Source: Flavobacteriales bacterium
GTDB lineage: Bacteria > Bacteroidota > Bacteroidia > Flavobacteriales > Flavobacteriaceae
DNA length: 64,000 nucleotides
Assembly (NCBI GenBank): GCA_017303755.1
Contig: JAFLBS010000008.1
Span: forward strand, 62,001-126,000
Reading direction: 5' to 3'
The translations under genes were made by a program, and so were the position numbers. Position 1 is the first letter of the stretch. Each line of letters starts with the position of its first letter. The notes below the pieces were generated by a model, which saw only the letters and a program-made list of their open reading frames with translations, made no database searches and was not told the DNA's origin. Below are positions 9,405 to 19,036 of this stretch, piece by piece.

Positions 9405-10105
9405 ACTATAAAATTCAAATTTTCTTTAAAGCTTCTTCCTACAGGCAATGTGATTTGATTGTGTAATTCAACTTCTTGAGTCGCTATTTTTTGAATGAAT
9501 TGTTTTTGAACGGCGTACGTTCGGTGTATGCGGATGAATGAAGCAAACTTCTCTTCTTGTAAAATTTCACCTAAATTAGAAAGAACGCAGTGGCGCTTGT
9601 TTTCGGTCACCAGAATAGTGTAGTTTTTCAAGGCTTCAAGGTACAAAATCTCATGTAATTTTACTTTTATTTGATCGTGCCCTGTTTTCACATAAACCAC
9701 ATCTCCACCGATACTTGCCTCAAATAAGTTGGCTTTGGTACGTACTTCCATAAACTCTTCTATACGGTTTACGGTTTGTTCAAATCGAGGAAACTTAAAG
9801 GGTTTAACAATAAAGTCTAAGGTTTGCAATTCAAATGATTCGACAGCATTTTCAGAATGCGAAGTGATGAATACACAAACAGGAATCGAGAGTGCTTTTT
9901 TTCGCAACTCCAATCCAGAAGCATTTTTAAGTTCGATATCAAGAAACGCGACATCAACCGAATGTTCTTCTAGAAACGCCAATGCTTTTTCAGCCGAATC
10001 AAAAACACCTACAATGTTTAAGGTTGCAAATCGCTTAGCATAAGACACTACGACCAATCGGTCCATTTCGTCATCATCCACTATAATACAATCGAAAGGC
10101 TTCAT
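9401..10105 (-). CDS. LytTR-family response regulator
   Basis: Regulator of 234 residues. The receiver domain has CIIVDDDE, Asp56 in FLDIE, FITS, and DFIVKPFK. The LytTR domain spans about residues 130-234 (VYVKTGHDQIKVKLHEILYLEALKNY; SFIRIHRTYAV; LPVGRSFKENL). The frame is open 13 codons further upstream, but the start at 10105 lies just before the receiver domain, as in the paralogs, and is preferred. It is the first gene of an operon with the two kinases and is transcribed away from the exported-protein operon at 10259, with a paired-repeat operator candidate in between. The segment after Asp56 is IELKNASG instead of the usual IDMPxLSG. Confidence 0.93.
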   Translation of the reverse strand: MKPFDCIIVDDDEMDRLVVVSYAKRFATLNIVGVFDSAEKALAFLEEHSVDVAFLDIELKNASGLELRKKALSIPVCVFITSHSENAVESFELQTLDFIVKPFKFPRFEQTVNRIEEFMEVRTKANLFEASIGGDVVYVKTGHDQIKVKLHEILYLEALKNYTILVTENKRHCVLSNLGEILQEEKFASFIRIHRTYAVQKQFIQKIATQEVELHNQITLPVGRSFKENLNFIV

Positions 10106-10153
10106 AAAAGAGTATTGATGTTCAAATATAACGATTTTTCTCACTAAAGTGAC

Positions 10154-10184
10154 ATTCGTGTATTTAAAATGTCGTTCGTCCTTT
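10154..10184. promoter_or_regulatory. Candidate LytTR operator, tandem repeat 2
   Basis: ATTCGTGTATT at 10154-10164 and GTTCGTCCTTT at 10174-10184, starts 20 bp apart. The second copy is preceded by GTC, as in the site at 18947. It lies 49 bp upstream of the regulator and 75 bp upstream of the gene at 10259. Downstream, GTGGTTTTTT, TGATAAT and CAATTTTG are shared in order with the third site, so the promoter itself is probably conserved too. Confidence 0.68.
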
Positions 10185-10258
10185 TGTGGTTTTTTAAAGT
10201 CTGATAATGAGTCAATTTTGTTGAGCTTAAATGATTGTAACTACTTAAACTTATACAA

Positions 10259-13200
10259 ATGAAAAAGTTAGCTCTTATTGTATTACTTGTATTGATAGCT
10301 CAATTTGGCTATTCGCAAGTCGGAATCAACACCACAACTCCCAATGCACAATTGGATATTCGGTCGAGTAATCAAGTTACTCCAAGTAATACGGACGGAA
10401 TCTTAATTCCGAAAATCGATGCCTTTCCATTAATTAATCCAACTGCCGCACAACAAGGAATGTTGGTCTATTTAACTACAGTTTCTGCTGGAAAACAACC
10501 TGGATTTTATTATTGGGATAACACTGGGGTTCCACAGTGGAAAAGTTTTGGTGGAAATGCAGGCTGGGAGTTAACAGGAAACTCAGGAACCAATCCCGCT
10601 ATTAATTTTATTGGAACTACTGATGATAATGATGTGGTTTTTAAACGCAACAATACCAAAGCGGGTCAAATAGGGGTTGATAATACCGCTTTTGGAACTA
10701 ATTCACTGGGTACATTTCCTACAGGCTATTCAAATACAGCAATTGGAAAACAAGCAATGGCGGCTAGTACGACTGGCTGGGAAAATACCGCAATAGGCGC
10801 TGAAGCACTCGCAAGCGGAACATGGGGTTATCAGAGCACAGCCATTGGCTTTCGTGCATTGACTAACAGCACCACAAGTCCAAATACAGCTATCGGGGCG
10901 TTAAGTATGGCTGGAAATATTTCTGGGCAAAGCAATACTGCAGTTGGTAATTCCTCACTGGCTGTAAATACAAATGGTTATGATAACACAGCAATAGGAG
11001 GAGGAGCTTTAGCAACGAATTTAAATGGAAGTGGAAATACAGCCGTTGGGATGTCTGCTGCTTCAAATTTAACGACAGGAGACAGAAACATCAGTATTGG
11101 TTATAATACGCAACTTCCTTCTTCTACGTTGAGTAATCAAATGTCAATAGGCAATGTCATTTATGGTGCCGATATGAGTACAACTGCATTAGGGAAAATC
11201 GGAATTGGAGTGCCAGTTCCAACTGAAAAACTGGAAGTTTCAGGAAAAACCAAAACGACTAATTTGCAAGTAACTGCTGGTGCAGTTGCCGGTAATGTAT
11301 TAACATCTGATGCTTTAGGAAATGCCACTTGGCAAGCACCAAGTTCAGGAAATGCATGGTCTTTAACAGGAAACGGAGGAACTAATCCCGCTATTAACTT
11401 TATTGGAACAACAGATGATGTTGATTTTAAATTCAGACGATACAACACTAACTCTGGTTTAATCGCTCCCAGAAATACAGCATTTGGACTAAATGCTCTT
11501 AACCCTCTTGGAACTGGAATTGTAAATACCGCTATTGGTGTAAATACATTAAAAAACAATACAACTGGTGAGCAAAACACAGCCGTTGGAGATTGGGCAT
11601 TGGAGTATAATACAACTGGAGTTTATAATACAGCAATGGGTTCAAATGCATTATGGAAAAATACAACAGGATCTTACAATGCGGCTTATGGAACTCAAAT
11701 ATTAGAAGAAAACACAACAGGTAATTATAATACTGCCTTCGGAAATTGGGCGTTACGATTCAACACCACAGGTAATGAAAATGCGGCTTTTGGAGTGCAA
11801 GCTTTGGTCGCAAATACAGTTGGTATATACAATACTGCTCTTGGAACCAACTCTTTATACAACAACAGAGCGGGTTCTTATGCAACAGCGATAGGAAACA
11901 GAGCCATGTTTTACAGTAATAATACTACAACGCCTTTTACAAATTATAATGTAGCAACTGGTTACGAATCATTGCGTGGCTCAACAACACCAGCCAATAA
12001 TACAGGTAATTATAATACGGCTAACGGTTTTCAAACCATGTATAATATGACCTCTGGATTAGGCAATACTGCTGTAGGTTCGTTTTCGTTATTTGATACT
12101 ACTGCCGGAAATTACAATAACTCAATCGGGTTTAATTCACTTAGATACAATACGTTAGGAACTAATAATGTGGCCAACGGTGTGAATGCATTATTCAGTA
12201 ATACCACAGCAGGACAAAATATAGCTATTGGTTCTAATGCTCTTTATTCTCAAAGTTTTTCCAATGGGAATGCTGTTTATTTAGCAAATAATGTTGCAGT
12301 TGGAGTTGAAGCTTTGTATTCTAATAATCCAACCGCTACTAATAATGGAAAAGATAATGTGGCACTTGGAAATTATACATTAAGAAGTAATAGTATTGGC
12401 TCAGATAATACATCAATTGGCAATGAATCATTATATTCAAATTCAACTGGAGCTTCTAATGTAGCTAATGGAAGTCAAGCTTTATTTAGTAATACAACAG
12501 GTAATGCCAATATTGCAAACGGACGTCAATCTTTATATTTTAATACCGCAGGAAGTTACAATATTGCTTTTGGGATTCAATCTTTATTTTCAAATCAATC
12601 GGGTAATTCTAATATTGCATTTGGATACATGTCACTCAATGGAAATACTGTTGGAAATGAAAATATTTGTCTTGGGCGTGATGCAATGTCTTCCAATAAT
12701 GCGGGTTCAAAAGCTGTTGCAATAGGTACAAGAGCAATGCTTAGTACTAATTCAAGTGCCACGCCATTTGATAATAGGAATGTTGCTGTTGGCTTCGAAG
12801 CATTGAGAGGTTCGACAACTCCAGCTAATAATGTTGGAAATAATAATATTGCAATTGGTTATCAATCGCTATTAAGTAATTCAACAGGCATGGGCAATTC
12901 AGCAGTTGGAGAAAGGTCTCTATATAGTAATACAACAGGATCATTCAATAATTCTTATGGATTTTTATCGCTTTATTATAATACAACAGGCTCTCAAAAC
13001 AATGCACATGGCTCAGAAGTATTGCTTTTAAATACTATTGGAGATGATAACTCAGGATTTGGCTATCGTGCTTTAAATGGAAATAGTGTTGGTAGTCGTA
13101 ATAGTGCCTTCGGCAATGCTTCAATGTTAGGAAATAGTTCAGGAAGTAAAAACACTGCTGTTGGTTATAGAACATTAGCGCAACAAATATTTTTAAACGG

Positions 13201-13963
13201 TGGAGTTGCCTTTGATGCTAATAATGTAGCAATTGGCTATGATGCTTTGTATTCAAATAATCCTACCACAACTGCAAACGGAATAAATAATACTGCAGTT
13301 GGCTCATATGCTTTAACATCTAATACTGTAGGTTATAGAAACATTGCTTTTGGTAGAAATGCCTTGAATGCAAATAGCAATGGAAATTTTAACACTGCAA
13401 TAGGTTCATATTCATACAACTTGGGAAGCTTTAGTAATTCTTCTGCAATTGGTGACGCATCTACAATTACAGCAAGCAATCAAGTAAGAATTGGTGATGG
13501 AGGAGTTACAAGTATAGGTGGCTTTGCCAATTGGACAAATGTCTCTGACAAACGATTTAAAAAAGATATTCAAGAAAATGTACCTGGATTGGAATTTATT
13601 ACAAAGCTTAAACCAGTTACATACCATTTAGATATGGATGCGATTGCAGAATTAATGAAATCTCCAGAAGAATTAAGAAAAAAAGAGAGTGAAAAACTAA
13701 AAGAGGCTATCCTTCAATCAGGTTTTATAGCTCAAGAAGTTGAGGCATCGGCTAAAGAAATAGGTTTTGATTTCAGTGGTGTTGATGCACCCAAAAATGA
13801 ATCCGATTTTTACGGATTGCGTTATGCTGAATTTGTTGTGCCATTAGTAAAAGCTGTTCAAGAGCAACAAGAAATAATTGAAAGTCAAAACACCAAAATC
13901 AAATCACTAGAAACCACCAATGCCGAAATCCTAAAACGATTGGAACTATTAGAAAATAAATAA
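10259..13963 (+). CDS. Large repeat protein with C-terminal S74 tail-fibre-type chaperone domain
   Basis: Protein of 1234 residues with a signal peptide (ends GYSQ) and the shared VGINTTTPNAQLDIRSSN domain. It has two repeat blocks. The first, of about 10 units, ends in a SQxxIGxxIYG-type cap and a head-neck region (KIGIGVPVPTEKLEVSGKTKT). A second GNAW/GTTDD domain then leads into a much longer block of 17-residue NTAxGxxAL units. The S74 domain has SDKRFKK near residue 1096, LKPVTYHLD and SGFIAQEVE, followed by a long coiled coil. The duplicated N-terminal cassette inside one chain suggests internal fusion of two repeat proteins. It heads the operon with 13973 and 14482. Confidence 0.85.
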   Translation: MKKLALIVLLVLIAQFGYSQVGINTTTPNAQLDIRSSNQVTPSNTDGILIPKIDAFPLINPTAAQQGMLVYLTTVSAGKQPGFYYWDNTGVPQWKSFGGNAGWELTGNSGTNPAINFIGTTDDNDVVFKRNNTKAGQIGVDNTAFGTNSLGTFPTGYSNTAIGKQAMAASTTGWENTAIGAEALASGTWGYQSTAIGFRALTNSTTSPNTAIGALSMAGNISGQSNTAVGNSSLAVNTNGYDNTAIGGGALATNLNGSGNTAVGMSAASNLTTGDRNISIGYNTQLPSSTLSNQMSIGNVIYGADMSTTALGKIGIGVPVPTEKLEVSGKTKTTNLQVTAGAVAGNVLTSDALGNATWQAPSSGNAWSLTGNGGTNPAINFIGTTDDVDFKFRRYNTNSGLIAPRNTAFGLNALNPLGTGIVNTAIGVNTLKNNTTGEQNTAVGDWALEYNTTGVYNTAMGSNALWKNTTGSYNAAYGTQILEENTTGNYNTAFGNWALRFNTTGNENAAFGVQALVANTVGIYNTALGTNSLYNNRAGSYATAIGNRAMFYSNNTTTPFTNYNVATGYESLRGSTTPANNTGNYNTANGFQTMYNMTSGLGNTAVGSFSLFDTTAGNYNNSIGFNSLRYNTLGTNNVANGVNALFSNTTAGQNIAIGSNALYSQSFSNGNAVYLANNVAVGVEALYSNNPTATNNGKDNVALGNYTLRSNSIGSDNTSIGNESLYSNSTGASNVANGSQALFSNTTGNANIANGRQSLYFNTAGSYNIAFGIQSLFSNQSGNSNIAFGYMSLNGNTVGNENICLGRDAMSSNNAGSKAVAIGTRAMLSTNSSATPFDNRNVAVGFEALRGSTTPANNVGNNNIAIGYQSLLSNSTGMGNSAVGERSLYSNTTGSFNNSYGFLSLYYNTTGSQNNAHGSEVLLLNTIGDDNSGFGYRALNGNSVGSRNSAFGNASMLGNSSGSKNTAVGYRTLAQQIFLNGGVAFDANNVAIGYDALYSNNPTTTANGINNTAVGSYALTSNTVGYRNIAFGRNALNANSNGNFNTAIGSYSYNLGSFSNSSAIGDASTITASNQVRIGDGGVTSIGGFANWTNVSDKRFKKDIQENVPGLEFITKLKPVTYHLDMDAIAELMKSPEELRKKESEKLKEAILQSGFIAQEVEASAKEIGFDFSGVDAPKNESDFYGLRYAEFVVPLVKAVQEQQEIIESQNTKIKSLETTNAEILKRLELLENK

Positions 13964-13972
13964 ATATCAACT

Positions 13973-14470
13973 ATGAAATCTATACCACAAAAAGTAGTCA
14001 AGCAACTTCTCTTATGTTCTATTTTTTTTATTGTATTTTCTGCTTCTGCTCAACAGGCAACAGTCACTAGTGGTGGAGATGCAACAGGAAGTAATGGATC
14101 ATCAAGTTATTCCATCGGACAAGTCGCTTATCGGAACGCAACTGGAACTAACGGTTCCATAAATCAAGGTGTACAACAACCTTTCGAGATTTTTACTTTG
14201 GGAAATGATGATTTTCCTGAAATACAATTGATGATGAGTGTATATCCCAATCCGACGACATCATTCGTTATGTTAACTCTTCAAAACTATTCTTTAGAAA
14301 AGATTCATTTTGAATTATTTGATTTGAATGGACGACTCATTCAATCGCAATCCATTACTACTTCGGAAACTCCAATTGCAATGGAGCATCTTGCATCAGC
14401 AGTGTATTTACTCAATGTAATGGAACAGAATAAAATACTGAAAACCTTCAAAATTATTAAAAACAACTAA
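13973..14470 (+). CDS. Small secreted protein with T9SS type A sorting domain
   Basis: Protein of 165 residues with a signal peptide (ends SASAQQ), then a short Gly/Ser-rich motif ([29 protein letters not shown]) common in flavobacterial T9SS proteins that sit beside tail-fibre-like genes. It ends in a sorting domain ([17 protein letters not shown] ... [21 protein letters not shown]). It starts 9 bp after the repeat protein and ends 11 bp before the collagen-like protein. As it is mostly signal peptide plus sorting domain, it may act as a cell-surface anchor for the neighbouring fibre; that is inference. Confidence 0.82.
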   Translation: MKSIPQKVVKQLLLCSIFFIVFSASAQQATVTSGGDATGSNGSSSYSIGQVAYRNATGTNGSINQGVQQPFEIFTLGNDDFPEIQLMMSVYPNPTTSFVMLTLQNYSLEKIHFELFDLNGRLIQSQSITTSETPIAMEHLASAVYLLNVMEQNKILKTFKIIKNN

Positions 14471-14481
14471 TTCAAAATACC

Positions 14482-16128
14482 ATGAAAAAATCATTACTAT
14501 TCATAACCAGATCATTGTTACTGCTTTCTGCCTTCTTCGTTCTGCAGTCTGCATCCGCACAAGCGCCACAAAAAATGAGTTACCAAGCGGTTATTCGAAA
14601 TGCAAGCAATGCACTGGTTTCTAATGCTAATGTCGGAGTGAAAGTAAGCATCCTTCAAACGTCAGCAACTGGAACAACAGTCTACGCCGAAACCCATCAA
14701 CCAACAACCAATACCAACGGTTTAGCCACTTTTGAAATTGGCGGAGGAACAGTTGTATCGGGAAGTTTTGCTACCATTAACTGGGCCAACGGACCGTATT
14801 TTATCAAAACTGAAACCGATCCAACAGGCGGAACCAATTATACCATCTCTGGAACTTCACAGTTATTAAGTGTCCCTTTTGCGTTGTATGCCGCAAGCGG
14901 AAATCCTGGCCCACAAGGAATTCAAGGTGTTCAAGGCGCAACGGGTCCACAAGGTCCAACTGGTTTAACGGGTGCAGCTGGTCCGCAAGGTCCACAAGGT
15001 CCAACTGGTTTAACGGGTGCGACAGGTCCACAAGGATTGCCTGGAGTAACAGGACCGCAAGGAAATCAAGGTTTGCCAGGTGCTACTGGCCCACAAGGTC
15101 CGCAAGGTTCAATTGGTTTAACGGGTGCGACAGGTCCACAAGGATTACCTGGAGCAACAGGACCGCAAGGTATTCCAGGAAGTGCAAACATGACGGGAAC
15201 AACCAACAGAATTGTAAAATTTTCTAACGCTACAACAGGTGGTGACTCACAAATTATTGACAATGGAACCATTGTAAAAGTACAACCTCAGAACTATACA
15301 GGTTTTAATCCCGAATTAAGTAAAGTAGAAATTTCGGGCAGTGATAATTCGTTGCGTTTAATTGGTAGCGGTGCAACGTATGGTGAATTTGGAAAGCTAA
15401 ATTTCGGAGATGCCGATTTAGTTTACATTAGTGAAGATGAAGATGATAATTTATTGATTAATTCTTCTGGAAGGACTGCTATTATGAGTACTAGTGTTGG
15501 AATTGGGACACTAAACCCAAGTGCAAAATTAGAAGTTAATGGAAATACTAAAACTTCAAATATTCAAATCACTAATGGAGCTGGTGTGGGTAAGATATTA
15601 ACTTCGGATGCAAACGGATATGCAACTTGGGAAACTCCTGCATCAATAGTGCCACCTGCAACTGTAAATCAAAGTTATGTTCAATATGCTGGAGATTTGA
15701 CAACAACTATTCAAGGTGAAGAAGTAGATTTTCCAACCACAAATATAATTGTGCCCGAAAACGGAACTTATTTAATAACCTATTATTTAGATGCTTACAA
15801 TACTTTTAGTTTGAATTGTAATTCCCCTTGTACAAGTACTCGATTAGTTCAAACCAGTGCTTACATTGATAATAAAAGCAATAATAACAGATTGCAAACG
15901 CAACGAATTGATTTTTTAGATGTAGATTCTTTTCCAAATGGAGCCAATTTTACTCAAGTTTATACTATGCCTGCACATCAAATTTCAGGAAGTATTGTGA
16001 CTTTTTTAAATGCCAACAACCAAATTGGAATTAAAATGAGAAGCTTTATAGGCGCAAATACTGGCGGACCTGCTGGCGGAGAAATAAAAATTAGAGAATC
16101 GAAAATTACATTAATTCGATTGTATTAA
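14482..16128 (+). CDS. Collagen-like secreted protein with C-terminal jelly-roll-like domain
   Basis: Protein of 548 residues with a signal peptide (ends SASAQ). An N-terminal domain ([12 protein letters not shown] ... PFALYAA) is typical of bacteroidetal exported proteins. A collagen-type Gly-X-Y block lies near residues 139-233 ([15 protein letters not shown]). A head-neck segment follows ([25 protein letters not shown]), then a C-terminal beta-rich domain ([39 protein letters not shown]) that resembles C1q/TNF-like heads of bacterial collagens. The neck is related to that of the 10259 product. Probably a trimeric surface filament made with the other two proteins of this operon. Confidence 0.85.
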   Translation: MKKSLLFITRSLLLLSAFFVLQSASAQAPQKMSYQAVIRNASNALVSNANVGVKVSILQTSATGTTVYAETHQPTTNTNGLATFEIGGGTVVSGSFATINWANGPYFIKTETDPTGGTNYTISGTSQLLSVPFALYAASGNPGPQGIQGVQGATGPQGPTGLTGAAGPQGPQGPTGLTGATGPQGLPGVTGPQGNQGLPGATGPQGPQGSIGLTGATGPQGLPGATGPQGIPGSANMTGTTNRIVKFSNATTGGDSQIIDNGTIVKVQPQNYTGFNPELSKVEISGSDNSLRLIGSGATYGEFGKLNFGDADLVYISEDEDDNLLINSSGRTAIMSTSVGIGTLNPSAKLEVNGNTKTSNIQITNGAGVGKILTSDANGYATWETPASIVPPATVNQSYVQYAGDLTTTIQGEEVDFPTTNIIVPENGTYLITYYLDAYNTFSLNCNSPCTSTRLVQTSAYIDNKSNNNRLQTQRIDFLDVDSFPNGANFTQVYTMPAHQISGSIVTFLNANNQIGIKMRSFIGANTGGPAGGEIKIRESKITLIRLY

Positions 16129-16190
16129 TCCCAATCTTGAATATAAATAATCTACAAAAAAAAGTTAAGTAAGTAGTTTTAAGCAGAAAT

Positions 16191-16217
16191 TGGCCTAATG
16201 AAAGTTGGGCCTCTTTT
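16191..16217 (+). terminator. Intrinsic terminator after the collagen-like gene
   Basis: Stem GGCCTA/TGGGCC with an 8-nt loop, followed by CTCTTTT. A closely similar hairpin (GGCCTGACGAAAGTTGGGTC) follows the exported-protein operon ending at 25471. Confidence 0.6.
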
Positions 16218-16218
16218 A

Positions 16219-16256
16219 ATTCCCCTTCTTTGAAGGGGTGACCGAAGGTCGGGGTA
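16219..16256. repeat. Double-hairpin dispersed element
   Basis: Two adjacent hairpins, CCCCTTC/GAAGGGG and GACC/GGTC, followed by GGGGTAG, between convergent genes. The sequence resembles a dispersed intergenic repeat that I recall from Flavobacterium genomes; only one copy is visible here. It may terminate the minus-strand transcript. Confidence 0.45.
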
Positions 16257-16259
16257 GCT

Positions 16260-18206
16260 CTACAACTTCAAAGTAATGGTCGTTCCTTCATTTACTTTAG
16301 AATCTACCTTTATTTCACAATTAATCGCCTTAGCCAAATCGCGAATCAAATGCAAGCCCAAACCTGTTTTAATTCCGACTACTTCTTTGTCGTCGTACAA
16401 AGCTTTGAATTTGTCTAAAGTTGTTCCCGGGCCATTGTCTGAAATGGATAAAAAAGTGGTTCCGTTTTCTTGAAATGCCTTCCAAGTAATAATTGGGTTT
16501 TGAACATTAACTAATGCTTTCACAGCGTTTCCAGTTAAATTCCGAATGATGGTTTTCAGGTAATTTTCATCGGTTACTAATGATAAATTATTCGGATTTT
16601 CAAATTTAAATTGAATGTTTTCTTCGCTCGAAAAATGGGCTTTGGTATCGTCAAAAATACTCGAGATGGAAATAGTTTTCGGTTGAGGTTTAAAATGCTC
16701 CATCTGACCTTTACTCCACAACAAAATGTCTTCCATTGAAGTCAATAAATTTTCGGCACCCAAAATCGTTTTGTTTTCTAAGCGTTGTTTACTTTCTTCA
16801 TCCAGTAAATCAGGATTGTCTTTTTGTAGGTGTAAAAAATGAATTAAATTGGTCACCGGACTTCTCAAATCGTGATTCAAAATACTAAAAAAACGCGTTT
16901 TGGTTTTGTTAGCCTCGTCCAATTCGGCGTTCAAAAGTTGTAATTTCTCGTTGGTTTTTTTACGGTTGTAATTTTGATACAATAATAATCCTCCGACACA
17001 ACCCAAAAATAACAAGCCCAATAGGTAAATCAAGTTTTGCTTCTCATGCAATTCGATTTCTTTGTTCTTCAACTTGAGTGTGTTGGCAACCTCAAGTTTA
17101 GCAATGTTGTTGCGATTGTCTTGAGTGTAAATTGAGTCGTGAATGGTTTTGTACGACAACAAATTCAGATAAGCATCTTTGAAATTATTATTCTCAGCAT
17201 TGACCTTTGAAAGCATGTTTTGAACATCAAAGTAATTGACCAAATTTCCTGTTTTTTTGGTGATTTCGATGGAACGATTCAGGTAATTTTCGGCTTGCTT
17301 CAATAAATTTTTATCCGATTTGTTTTGGGTGTACAAATAATAATACGCTTTTCCTAAACTACCCATATTATTCACAGCCATGATGTTTTCTCCATCAATA
17401 AAATCCCAAAATTGTTGTGCTTTCAAACGCATCTCAATTTCTTTTTCGCCGTTCAATAAATTCGCCCAATTGGTCAAAACCGATGCTTTTCCGAAATCGT
17501 CGTTTTCAGCTTCGTATTCGGCGTAAGCCAACTTAAAATATTTTTCCGATTCGGTGTTTTTGTTCATCAAACTGTAGGTTTCGGCTATACTTGCTAATGA
17601 ATGTGCAATTTTCAACCGATTGCCCGAAAGCTTGGCGTATTTCAACGATTCAAAGGCAAAAGGAAGCGCTTTCTTATAGTCTTTTTGATCCAAATACAGC
17701 ATGGCAATGTTGCGGTTGTTGACTTCACAAAGCAAAGTATCTTGAATTTTTTTGGAAATTTCCAACGACTTAAAACCGTATTTCGCCTGAAGCGTGTAGT
17801 TGGATTTATTTTGATAATGTATCGAGTAATGCAGTAAACTCTTGGCGATGCCTTTTTGGTCTTTTATTTTGGTAAAAAGATCATACGCCTTTTTGTTGTA
17901 TTCCAAGAGTTTTTTTTCGTCGGGTTTTCGAATGAAAATAAGCACTAAACTTTGGTAAGCAGTTCCGAGTTTTTCCTGAGATTTTAATTGATTGGCAATT
18001 TTTATGTTTTCGTACAAATAACCTTCAGCAGCATCGAGTTCGGAATTTTTGAAGTGAATTTTCGAAATCTTGGCGTTCAATTCGTACTTGTCTTCCGCGT
18101 TTTTTGTCGATTGTAAAACCAATTTCAAACTGTCCAATTCTGGGTTTTGCGCGTTACAAATCAACGTCAGAGAAAAAAGCAAAAAACAAATCGTAATTTT
18201 TTTCAT
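16260..18206 (-). CDS. TPR sensor histidine kinase
   Basis: Kinase of 648 residues with a signal peptide (ends CNAQ), TPR repeats (GIAKSLLHYSIHYQNK, IAHSLASIAETYSLMNK), a membrane span near 390-410, and a linker coiled coil. HisKA has the H box ILNHDLRSPVTNLIHF near residue 443. HATPase_c has NLTGNAVKAL, DNGPGTT and GLGLHL. Its ATG overlaps the stop of the response-regulator gene by 4 bp. It is a clear paralog of the kinases at 5308 and 7335 but more diverged (LRSPVTN in place of LRGPVAN). It should signal through the regulator at 18203-18907 to the divergent exported-protein genes. Confidence 0.93.
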   Translation of the reverse strand: MKKITICFLLFSLTLICNAQNPELDSLKLVLQSTKNAEDKYELNAKISKIHFKNSELDAAEGYLYENIKIANQLKSQEKLGTAYQSLVLIFIRKPDEKKLLEYNKKAYDLFTKIKDQKGIAKSLLHYSIHYQNKSNYTLQAKYGFKSLEISKKIQDTLLCEVNNRNIAMLYLDQKDYKKALPFAFESLKYAKLSGNRLKIAHSLASIAETYSLMNKNTESEKYFKLAYAEYEAENDDFGKASVLTNWANLLNGEKEIEMRLKAQQFWDFIDGENIMAVNNMGSLGKAYYYLYTQNKSDKNLLKQAENYLNRSIEITKKTGNLVNYFDVQNMLSKVNAENNNFKDAYLNLLSYKTIHDSIYTQDNRNNIAKLEVANTLKLKNKEIELHEKQNLIYLLGLLFLGCVGGLLLYQNYNRKKTNEKLQLLNAELDEANKTKTRFFSILNHDLRSPVTNLIHFLHLQKDNPDLLDEESKQRLENKTILGAENLLTSMEDILLWSKGQMEHFKPQPKTISISSIFDDTKAHFSSEENIQFKFENPNNLSLVTDENYLKTIIRNLTGNAVKALVNVQNPIITWKAFQENGTTFLSISDNGPGTTLDKFKALYDDKEVVGIKTGLGLHLIRDLAKAINCEIKVDSKVNEGTTITLKL

Positions 18207-18907
18207 ACTAATAAATTTAAGTTGTCTTTGTAACTTCTGCCAATTGGAATGGAAGAACCATTATTCAACACTACATCGTGAGGCGATTTTTTTTCAATGA
18301 ATTTAGTTTGAACGGCAAAACTGCGGTGAATTCGTACAAAGGATTGAAAATGAGGTTCTTTTAAAAGTGTTCCGATGCTCGAAAGCACACAATGTCTTTT
18401 TTGTGAAGTGACAACTAAAGTATAATCCTTCAAAGCTTCCAAATATAGTATGTCATGTAATTTGACTTTGGTTTGTTCGTGTCCTTCTTTGATGTAAATC
18501 GCGTCGCCACCGATACTCGATTCAAAAAGTTCGGCCTTGTGTTTGACTTCCATAAACTCTTCGATGCGACGCATGGTTTGTGTAAAACGATCCAATTTGA
18601 TGGGTTTTACAATAAAATCAAGGGTTTCCAACTCAAAACTTTCTACTGCATGTTCGGGATGTGCGGTGATGAAAATGCAAACCGGAATCTCATTCGCTTT
18701 TTTTCGGAGTTCAAAACCGCTCAATTCAGGCATGTCAATATCCAGAAAAAGAATGTCAATTGCTTCATTCGCAATAACATCTAATGCTTCGTTGGCCGAT
18801 TCAAAAACACCGACAATGTTGAGGTTGTCGAATTTTTTGGCATAAGAAACCGCCGTCAATCGATCGATTTCGTCGTCATCAACGATTATGCAGTTCCACT
18901 TTTTCAT
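18203..18907 (-). CDS. LytTR-family response regulator
   Basis: Regulator of 234 residues. The receiver domain has CIIVDDDE, Asp56 in FLDIDMPELSG, FITAH and DFIVKPIK. The LytTR domain has IYIKEGHEQTKVKLHDILYLEALKDY, SFVRIHRSFAV and IPIGRSYKDNL. The start at 18907 was chosen because all three paralogs begin M(K)xxxCIIVDDDE; six more codons are open upstream. It is translationally coupled to the kinase by an ATGA overlap and divergent from the repeat-protein genes at 19037-25471, with the clearest of the three paired-repeat sites in the spacer. Confidence 0.93.
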   Translation of the reverse strand: MKKWNCIIVDDDEIDRLTAVSYAKKFDNLNIVGVFESANEALDVIANEAIDILFLDIDMPELSGFELRKKANEIPVCIFITAHPEHAVESFELETLDFIVKPIKLDRFTQTMRRIEEFMEVKHKAELFESSIGGDAIYIKEGHEQTKVKLHDILYLEALKDYTLVVTSQKRHCVLSSIGTLLKEPHFQSFVRIHRSFAVQTKFIEKKSPHDVVLNNGSSIPIGRSYKDNLNLLV

Positions 18908-18946
18908 GCCTAAAGATTTACCCAAATATATAAAAATTTATAATAA

Positions 18947-18982
18947 ATGTCGTCTGTCTATTTAAAATGTCGTTGGTCTATT
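18947..18982. promoter_or_regulatory. Candidate LytTR operator, tandem repeat 3
   Basis: ATGTCGTCTGTCTATT at 18947-18962 and ATGTCGTTGGTCTATT at 18967-18982: 16-bp direct repeats with 14 matches, starts 20 bp apart. It lies 40 bp from the regulator start and 55 bp from the gene at 19037. It matches the sites at 509 and 10154 in core, spacing and gene context, and shares the downstream GTGGTTTTTT / TGATAAT / CAATTTTG block with the second site. Confidence 0.72.
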
Positions 18983-19036
18983 AGTGGTTTTTTTTGTCGG
19001 ATGATAATAGCAATTTTGGTTGATAAAACGGATATT

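Noticed and set aside
16219-16256. Riboswitch or attenuator
   Set aside because: It lies at the 3' ends of convergent genes, not in a leader.
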